From positions 62,001-126,000 of the forward strand of contig JAHLKI010000018.1 of assembly GCA_025602905.1 (NCBI GenBank): a stretch of 64,000 nt of DNA. The letters run 5' to 3'. Positions 57,103-64,000 of the stretch are shown here, piece after piece. The notes beneath the pieces were generated by a model. It was not told where the DNA came from. It saw only the letters and a list, made by a program, of their open reading frames with translations, and searched no databases. This DNA is from Phlyctochytrium arcticum. Taxonomy: Eukaryota > Chytridiomycota > Chytridiomycetes > Chytridiales > Chytridiaceae. A program made the position numbers and the translations under genes. The number at the start of each line of letters is the position of its first letter. Within the stretch, counting starts at the first letter, position 1.

Positions 57103-57816
57103 ATCAATCCTTCTTCCCGTCTTTCTCCAAAACAGCCTAAGTCGCTCAAAGCGGCTACATGGTACATACCACTTCCACCTCCTGGTCCACCTCTCATTAG
57201 CCTGGTCTTAGTCTCCATCTCCCGCATATTCTCTTGTGGGCTCTTGAGGGATGAGTCGTGCGGGCCCCGGAGCTTTCAGAGTTGATATATCCACTAGTAA
57301 GGAGTGTTAAAGTGGAATATGACATGAAAGAGGGATGAACCTTCACTCACTGTAATAATAGTGATCATGGGAGACAATCACAATACCGTCACTATCTCGA
57401 TGGGTGGTGAACTTGCATAGGGTGGAGGTATGGACCGATTTCCGCTGTGATGTTGAACGTATACTACGGCAGTTTGGGATCCAGTGATGGTTGATAAAGC
57501 ATTGGAGACGACATGCTTTACCAGTGAGGCATAGTGATCAGGAAACATTTTGGGCACTCCCGTCCTATGTACATCCGCACATTGCAACAACACATACATG
57601 CAAACCAAGCGGACCAGACTGCAAAATCGCTATGTTGCCTGCATCGTGACCTTCTCCATGCCCCACCCAATGGCTTTCCGATCCATCTAGTCAGTTATTG
57701 GGCGGGAAGTTGCCGATCGCACCGTGCGCGGGTGTGATTGACTGAAAGGGTCTTGACTCTTGAGTGAAGAAGGCCAGGAATTGATGAAGCTGTGCTGTTT
57801 GAAAAGACCGGTCGGC
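56936..57816. repeat. Left arm of a long inverted repeat
   Basis: About 880 bp repeated in inverted orientation, with essentially no differences seen, at 63118-64000. The inner boundary is sharp: homology stops after GACCGGTCGGC (57806-57816). The outer boundary is not determined, because the right arm runs off the window. Three ORFs in this arm are identical to their counterparts in the right arm. Confidence 0.92.
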
Positions 57817-58122
57817 GATATTTACAGTAGTGAATGACTGCGTTGGGGCAGTCTATATGTTGTATAAAAAGTTGAACACGTATGTACTAACATGTAACTC
57901 TTGAAACTAATGCTCAAATCCTATTCTTTTCAGCTCAACTGACGTCCCCTTCCCAAATCGTTGACATATACATTTCAACCCTCTCTCATTTTCTCCGTCT
58001 TCTCTCGATCATGGCAAGGGTGTGATCTGCTGGAGCCAAGAAATTGAAACTGCCGATCAAAACCTCTGTAGTTTGAGCGTCCATTGGTGAGTGTAGCGAC
58101 TATGCCATATTGTCAGGATTAC

Positions 58123-61100
58123 TTATGACTCGCTGGAAGGCTTTGACTTATTTGAAGGAGTGAGAAACTCTGGTTCCATGGCCCATTTGATCCGCGGGCC
58201 GGCTACCACCAACGACGCACTAGCGTGCTTGGCCGCGGCTTCGTATAGCATTACTTGTCTCCGAGCCAAATTCTAAATTAAATGGTGTCAGGAAGAGCGA
58301 AGTAGCAACTCCTGCCAAATTGGGGGAGCGTCTCGGGCGAGGTAATATCCGGTTCCAATCGCTCGCCGGGGGGAGACAACCAAGCCACCTCCGGACCGAC
58401 AGCTCGGTAACAACGTCCAGACCAAGGAATTCGAAATACAAGTTCACAACATATATTGCCAACCAAAAAAGTTTAAACTATCTATTCGCTCTTCTATCTT
58501 CTATTTCTAGTGCCATTTCCAAACTTGGGTTGTAGTCTGACTAGTATAGCCTTCTAATTGAGCTAAGAATCGTTCCATCATCGCTTCAAAAATGGGGTTT
58601 GCTTCAAGGTGGTCCTCGAGCTTGAAATGGAAGCTTTGAAGTTGCTCCACAGCTGCCTTTACGCGGGTTTTGCGGTGGTTCTTCTTGACCTGCGCCGGAG
58701 TCACCACAATTTCCCTGACAGGCGCCGTTCCTCGGCCCCAATAAAGCTCAAATCCCGATTCTTCAAATCTCCAATAAACCTTTCCCACGCGGCGTCGGTG
58801 AAAGTGGTCTCCTCCGCGCACATGTCTTGGTGAAAGAGATGGACACACGGGAGCATATACTGGCGGGAAAACATGCAATTGCAGTCGAGGTTGTCGATTT
58901 GGGGCACTGGCTTACCCTTTTCGATGCGAACGGCGACCATCATAATCTGATCGACCACAAGACGTTGTAATGGATGCGGTAACTTTGCTAGAGCAGGATA
59001 CTGGGCAGTGTGAGTCAAGCGCTTACGGCGGAACGTGTAATCTTGCTGTGCCGCGTTTTTAGCGTAGCGCTCGTTGACATTCACAATAGTTTTGACCGCC
59101 CCACAATGTGTAGCAGTTGGCTTGCCAACATCCTTTAATTGCTTGTGGTAGGACTCGAGAGCGTTGGTCGACGTTATCTGCAGAAGCACTGGCGAATGCT
59201 GCCTTGCACCCATCGACCAACATTCAAGATGATCCATGTTGGTCCAGTTTCTTTTAAGATATGTCGCCATGTGTGCAGGAGCTCCGGCGATTGCTTCGTC
59301 GACCAATTGACGGCAACCGAGGCGGGTCCTCTTATTAAGAGCATGCATCATCTTGGCGTATGTCGCACGGTGACTGGTCAAATGCTTCATAAACGTACGC
59401 ATGACGTGAACCTGGAATAGTGAGCGTCAGTCTCTCTCCTCGTTAGCCTCTTTCCTGAATGCCACATTAAACAAGGAAAAAGCATGCCAAACCTTGCAAT
59501 AATAAATACGGGGTGTTTCTTCACCAGCTGCCATGCCTGGAAAAGCCTTCCGGATGCCAAGGTTCTCAATATGAGATTGGTCAATCATCACATTGTTTGG
59601 AATCCACTTCTTTCCAGTTTCAGCGAGAACAAGATTTCGCAAGGCATTAAGCCCAGAGTACACACCCTCGCCGTTTTCACGCTGAGCAAAAAATTGTCCG
59701 GCTGGAACCCAAGACCCTGTTTTATTCCGCACCATGCACGTAAATAGCCTCCAGTCCCAGCGGTTCGTCTTGTGGGTGGAATCCATCAACACAAGATAAC
59801 TACATTCCTGCAGTACCTTCAATTCTTCTTTTCTGCCAAATGCTAATCCTTCAGTGGCACCAATTTCGTCAGTAGGGGCAACAAGAAAGCGCTGGGTGAC
59901 ATATCCAGCCTTTTGTAGTTCTTGTTCTGCCTCAACTACATCTGGATCCTGAATTTGCGATTCGGGGTTTGTTTTGAATTCAGGGTCTCTTCTTTTGGCA
60001 TTCCAGACAGTTTTAGCTGTCAAAAGATCGACACCCAGTGTCGCGAAATATTGTGGGTCAAATTCCTTGGCAACCATTACAGGTAAGACGCCTGCGATTT
60101 CCTTGGACTGGTAGGGCTTGAAAGCCTCGCTATTGATGATCTCCTGTGCAGCAGCGCATATTTTGCGTCGATCGACGTCTTCCAATGTATGGTGTAAGTG
60201 CTTTGTTCCATACTGCGGCTGAAGGTCGACCGAAACCATGGCGGTCTGAGTATCCTCCACAACGCGCAATCTAACGGGACAATCTATAGGAATGTGAGTC
60301 GAAGTTACTCGTCTCTTGATTGAGCCAGTATCATCTTCACGGGGTCCCGAAGAATGAGGCTGTCGCTTCGCTGCCATTCGACAGGTGTATATTGTCGTGA
60401 CTTTAACGGACCTTCTCGTGCCGGCTGATGCTTTCTTGTTGAGTCTAGTCCACATGTTATCCGCCACTTGCCACTGCTCATCAAACTCTTTCTTGGTCAG
60501 TGTAAACTTTGCAGCCGGTTGGTAAAGTCGTTCTCGGACTTCTTTGAGGAGTAAACTGGACTGGGTCATTTTCTGGAAACAATTGGTTAAATAACAGACC
60601 AAAGGCATGTGTTGCTGTAACGTTACCTATGCACAGGACTATTGGCGAATTGTACAATTGCGGTGTATCGTGAGATCTTGGCAATGTGTGTCGGAGTCGC
60701 TTCGCGCACTCTGAAATTCGCGCACTTTGAAATTTTCGTTTGTTTAGATCTGACCGAGAGGTCGGCTTGTCTCCCGGCGATTGGAACCGGATATTACCTC
60801 GCCCGAGACGCTCCCCAAATTGGGTCGGCGCTGACTTACCTTCATCTTAAGCATCAAAGTGGCTATAGACACCACTTTCCCAGCGTCTGACATGGTCTGC
60901 GGAAGTGTTTGCGCAGCCAACGGAAACTCCAAATAGTAGCCGTTGCCGATGTATAGCATGATGACTGGTTCGATTAGATCGGCAGTTGTAAAGAAGCCGA
61001 TGGTTGGCAGAAATCGGATTCCTTCCAGCGTGTCAGCATGGAGACTGCCATTCCCCGCCTTTGCCAAGGATCCGATTAAAGCACTGAGCTGGTCTCTCAA

Positions 61101-62632
61101 TGTTTTGGCTTCCTTCAATTTGGTCGCCACGCACTTTGGCGTATTATCCGTTTCGTGACCTGCACGCTCACTCGAGCCGAACTCTGTACCCCATTTTGTC
61201 GCCTCATTTTTCGCCACCTTGCGGTTCGAGAATATCCAATCCAGATGGTGCCCATCCGTTCTCCCGTTTGCATCAATGGCTGACTTGCGCCTGGTGCGCG
61301 AAGCTCTACTGATACCCTCACCGAAATGTCGGTCGTAGACGCCCTTGAAGACCTTGAACAGAGGGTGCATGAATGCAACCTCCCCGTCGCGCTCAGTGTT
61401 GTCGCGGGCCGAATACTCATCTTCGACAACCTCGCGCCACATCATCAAGACTCCCGAAATGAATGCAACATCTTTATGCAGGTAGTCATCCGCCTGCGGG
61501 GAATATTTGGATTCCCCAACGGACGGCTCTAGCAGCTGGAATTCGGCATCCAACGTTTCCATCTTCGACTTTTTTCCCTTAGTAGCTACACTCTCAATCA
61601 GGCCTTGTGTGCCCTTGAGGACGGCCGTTCTTGCCGCTTCAAAAATATCGTCATCCGACAAACAACCTAGAGCATCGAGAAGCCCCTTTGCCTCGCGAGA
61701 CATGTTCTCAAATCCACTCTTATCCAGCAATTCTCGCACGCGAGCTCGGAGTGCCGCCTCGAGCTCGACAGACAAAGGACCCCGCACTTTGTCCACCGCA
61801 TCGTCCAAATTGACGATACCCCAAGCCAGACGACTGGCCGCAATCGTATCAATTTTGTTATGTGCCGCAGCTCTCCCAGCAGGCTTTGCCGCGACAAATG
61901 CTTTTTTTGCTTCATCAAATGTCTTCAAGACTTGGTCTCGCAGATCATCCAGCTCAACAAGATTCGGAATTCCCAAGAAAGGCCCGTCTACCCCACTTAT
62001 TCGCGGGAGACCGGAAGGAACCTGGGGATCTGGCTCTGCATTGTTCCGCGCTGGGAGATCAATAGGATCAGAGGAAATATCCCACTCCACGCAGTCGCCC
62101 ATCCCATCGTCATGCTCCGGGTTCATCTCACAAGGCGGACCTTGATTAGCGGAGTCTCTTGCGACCTTTTCATAATACGCAACACGCTCTTTGTTCGTAA
62201 AGTAAAACGATCGAAAGCGCTTCCTGTCATTCCAATAGTTCCGTCGAAGCTTTCTCACAACTTTGGCCAACAATACCTCTCCAAGCCCGTCCAGCCATTC
62301 CGACAAAAGCCAAAAGGCGTCATTGATATTCTGGATGTGCTCATCGGCGGACTGAGCGAACAGAAGATCTAAGCTGATCCCGGCCTCTTTTCTAATCAGT
62401 GCAAATAGCGATGCTCCAGCGTCCGTCTTCGGCAACAAGCCAATTTTTACAAACTCGAAAAGCCGTTCCTTCGTCACGAAATGGACCTATCAAAAGTTTG
62501 GATCAACATCGTCTCTCTTGTAGGAGATGACCGAGCTGTTGCACTTACCGGCCAGTTTTGGGGTTTCACCTGCTTTCGTCTCTCGTTCTCAACGACGTCG
62601 GTCCCATCTCGTGATCTTTTCATACTTTGCAT
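58123..62632 (-). CDS. 626-aa protein with possible PD-(D/E)XK nuclease-like domain; intron holds MULE-2
   Basis: Model: complement(58123..58272, 60840..62486, 62549..62632), all exons in phase 0. Donors are GTAAGT and acceptors TTGATAG and TAATTTAG. Intron 2 is 2,567 bp and contains MULE-2; without MULE-2 and one target copy it is 67 bp. The protein starts MQSMKRSRDGTDV with an Arg/Lys-rich segment and has a long helical middle (FDEAKKAFVAAKPAGR, LEAALRARVRELLDKSG). From about residue 439 it reads DGHHLDWIFSNRK, then KWGTEFGSSE: an Asp followed by an E-x-G-type strand, as in restriction-endonuclease-like folds seen in fungal proteins. TLPQTM and LARRQVMLYEAAAKHA follow near the end. Function is not known; nuclease-like character is inference. 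Confidence 0.65.
58324..60815 (-). mobile_element. MULE-2, Mutator-like element in an intron
   Basis: 2,492-bp element with 39-bp perfect terminal repeats (58324-58362 and 60777-60815, starting GGGAGCGTCTCGGGCGAGGT), followed by weaker homology. It is flanked by the 8-bp direct repeat CAAATTGG (58316-58323 and 60816-60823). It carries one transposase gene on the same strand as the host gene. Terminal repeats and target duplication are unlike those of MULE-1, so it is a different family. Confidence 0.9.
58507..60569 (-). pseudogene. MULE transposase with SWIM domain, frameshifted (MULE-2)
   Basis: Exon 1 runs from the ATG at 60567-60569 to 59493 and joins exon 2 (from 59411) through a GT-AG intron, giving YYCKVHVMRTFMKHL across the junction. 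Blocks: a Cys/His/basic DNA-binding region (VTTIYTCRMAAK, HIPIDCPVRLRVV); the DDE core with Asp in LVLMDSTHKTNRWDW and Asp in NNVMIDQSHIENLGIRKAFP, Glu in STNALESYHKQLK; and the SWIM zinc motif CNCMFSRQYMLPCVHLFH. After FTDAAWERF (near 58785) the frame ends at a nearby stop, while the expected continuation (RFEESGFELYWGRG) is in another frame down to 58507. The C-terminal frameshift suggests loss of function. Confidence 0.75.
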
Positions 62633-63117
62633 GATGATCTCAAAACAGTCTACCAAGATAGCGTTGTATTCACAAAACAACGGTAGACAGGACAAGTAGA
62701 CGCTAGAAATGGACGGACGTCGGACGAAATGGACGAAACACGTAGATGGAAGACGTAGACGGAAGAAAATGGAGGAAACAAGTAGATGGGATACGTGGAA
62801 TAAGGACTCGGGGTATTGAGCAGGTATCAATTATTCCGATAGCCTCACTGCAAAGTTACTGAACAGAGAAGGATGCACTATTCTCCTGGAAGGATGCGAG
62901 ACTTAAATGAACGAGGGGCCGAAGAGCAGATGATTTGGGGATGGGATGCAACGTTGTGGGGTGAGTAGCTCAAAGTGTTGATCAAGTGACGATAATGCGT
63001 AACTCTTGAAAGGGTTTATCTACGCGCACTGCAACTATGGCAACCGCGCTGTGGAAATAACACAGCCACCCGAGCGGACTGAAAGTTTGTCAACTTTTGA
63101 CTGCACCAGCTCCGTAG
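62633..63117. promoter_or_regulatory. Upstream region of the 626-aa gene
   Basis: 485 bp between the start of the gene and the right arm. On the gene's strand, 62700-62800 is pyrimidine-rich with repeated TCCATCTACGT and TTCGTCCATTT-type words, compatible with a fungal CT-rich promoter. No other feature seen. Confidence 0.4.
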
Positions 63118-64000
63118 GCCGACCGGTCTTTTCAAACAGCACAGCTTCATCAATTCCTGGCCTTCTTCACTCAAGAGTCAAGACCCTTTCAGTCAATCAC
63201 ACCCGCGCACGGTGCGATCGGCAACTTCCCGCCCAATAACTGACTAGATGGATCGGAAAGCCATTGGGTGGGGCATGGAGAAGGTCACGATGCAGGCAAC
63301 ATAGCGATTTTGCAGTCTGGTCCGCTTGGTTTGCATGTATGTGTTGTTGCAATGTGCGGATGTACATAGGACGGGAGTGCCCAAAATGTTTCCTGATCAC
63401 TATGCCTCACTGGTAAAGCATGTCGTCTCCAATGCTTTATCAACCATCACTGGATCCCAAACTGCCGTAGTATACGTTCAACATCACAGCGGAAATCGGT
63501 CCATACCTCCACCCTATGCAAGTTCACCACCCATCGAGATAGTGACGGTATTGTGATTGTCTCCCATGATCACTATTATTACAGTGAGTGAAGGTTCATC
63601 CCTCTTTCATGTCATATTCCACTTTAACACTCCTTACTAGTGGATATATCAACTCTGAAAGCTCCGGGGCCCGCACGACTCATCCCTCAAGAGCCCACAA
63701 GAGAATATGCGGGAGATGGAGACTAAGACCAGGCTAATGAGAGGTGGACCAGGAGGTGGAAGTGGTATGTACCATGTAGCCGCTTTGAGCGACTTAGGCT
63801 GTTTTGGAGAAAGACGGGAAGAAGGATTGATTTGCTGGATGAGAAGGTATCGCCTCAATTACGGAGGAAGTTTCTGCCTGTGATAACCTTTTTTCTAGTC
63901 TCCAAACGCACCCCTTGGCCTTTGGTCTGCCCAGCTTTCCGCGATTGGCCAGAAACATGGTCCTCTGACTCCGCTCAACCTCTCCGTGATCCCACCGGTG
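63118..64000. repeat. Right arm of the long inverted repeat (runs off the window)
   Basis: Reverse complement of 56936-57816. It starts at GCCGACCGGTC (63118) and stays aligned up to the last base of the window (CACCGGTG corresponds to about 56936-56943 inverted). It contains plus-strand ORFs identical to the minus-strand ORFs of the left arm, among them one coding MFPDHYASLVKHVVSNALST (from about 63383), for which I found no family. Confidence 0.92.

Larger units (their letters stand above)
56936..64000. mobile_element. Putative large element with ~880-bp inverted arms
   Basis: Near-identical inverted arms (56936-57816 and 63118-64000 or beyond) flank a 5.3-kb centre whose only original gene is the 626-aa gene at 58123-62632. 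A MULE has inserted into that gene. Long, identical terminal inverted repeats around a single gene suggest a DNA element, but a simple inverted duplication is also possible. Termini and target duplication cannot be seen in this window. Confidence 0.45.

Noticed and set aside
1..64000. tRNA or rRNA genes
   Set aside because: I saw no cloverleaf-like A/B-box arrangement or rRNA-like conserved core while reading; a dedicated covariance search would be needed to exclude a tRNA completely.

Overview
The window is fungal nuclear DNA. Coding regions are split by short GT-AG introns (mostly 50-90 bp, with one GC-AG). The conserved genes include fungal ones: a SAPS-type PP6/Sit4 regulatory subunit, a Bin3-type methyltransferase, malic enzyme, mitochondrial ketol-acid reductoisomerase, a Ubp3/USP10-type deubiquitinase and a Byr4/Bfa1-type mitotic GAP subunit. 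A long Thr-rich surface protein and large Mutator-like and CACTA-like transposons would suit an Agaricomycete or an early-diverging (zoosporic) fungus. I cannot fix the phylum from sequence alone.

Layout. 0.3-1.8 kb: a single-pass membrane protein gene. 2-7.2 kb: gene-poor, with decayed tandem copies of an unidentified coding segment. 7.2-16.2 kb: an 8.9-kb CACTA-like element carrying a five-exon transposase gene and a second five-exon gene of unknown function; a 2.8-kb Mutator-like element (MULE-1) with 101-bp perfect terminal repeats and a 9-bp target duplication is nested in it. 18.7-29 kb and 36.6-42.4 kb: two blocks of ordinary single-copy genes. Between them lies a 4.8-kb gene for a secreted or anchored protein with a lectin-like N-terminal half and an 18-bp minisatellite coding Thr-rich repeats. 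43-47.2 kb: mostly non-coding, with a small two-exon gene and a large TTAA-flanked foldback element.

47.24-53.18 kb holds the most unusual object: a decayed Polinton / Polinton-like-virus (PLV) element. On the minus strand it has an adenine-type DNA methyltransferase, a small charged protein, a retroviral-type integrase with a C-terminal chromodomain, and an FtsK/HerA (A32-like) packaging ATPase. Divergent from these, on the plus strand, are a frameshifted candidate minor capsid gene, a frameshifted coiled-coil gene and the first ~70 codons of a candidate major capsid gene, cut off exactly at a copy of the terminal repeat. The non-coding head carries a 46-bp palindrome, four CCAATAGTGG iterons, two perfect palindromes and a 76-bp hairpin-forming inverted repeat. 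No DNA polymerase or protease is visible.

56.9-64 kb: near-identical inverted arms of about 880 bp (the right arm runs off the window) flank a 626-aa protein gene with a possible restriction-endonuclease-like C-terminal domain. A second Mutator-like element (MULE-2) sits inside one of its introns; removing it and one copy of the 8-bp target duplication restores a 67-bp intron. The window therefore shows at least two layers of nested insertion plus an endogenous virus-like element beside ordinary housekeeping genes.
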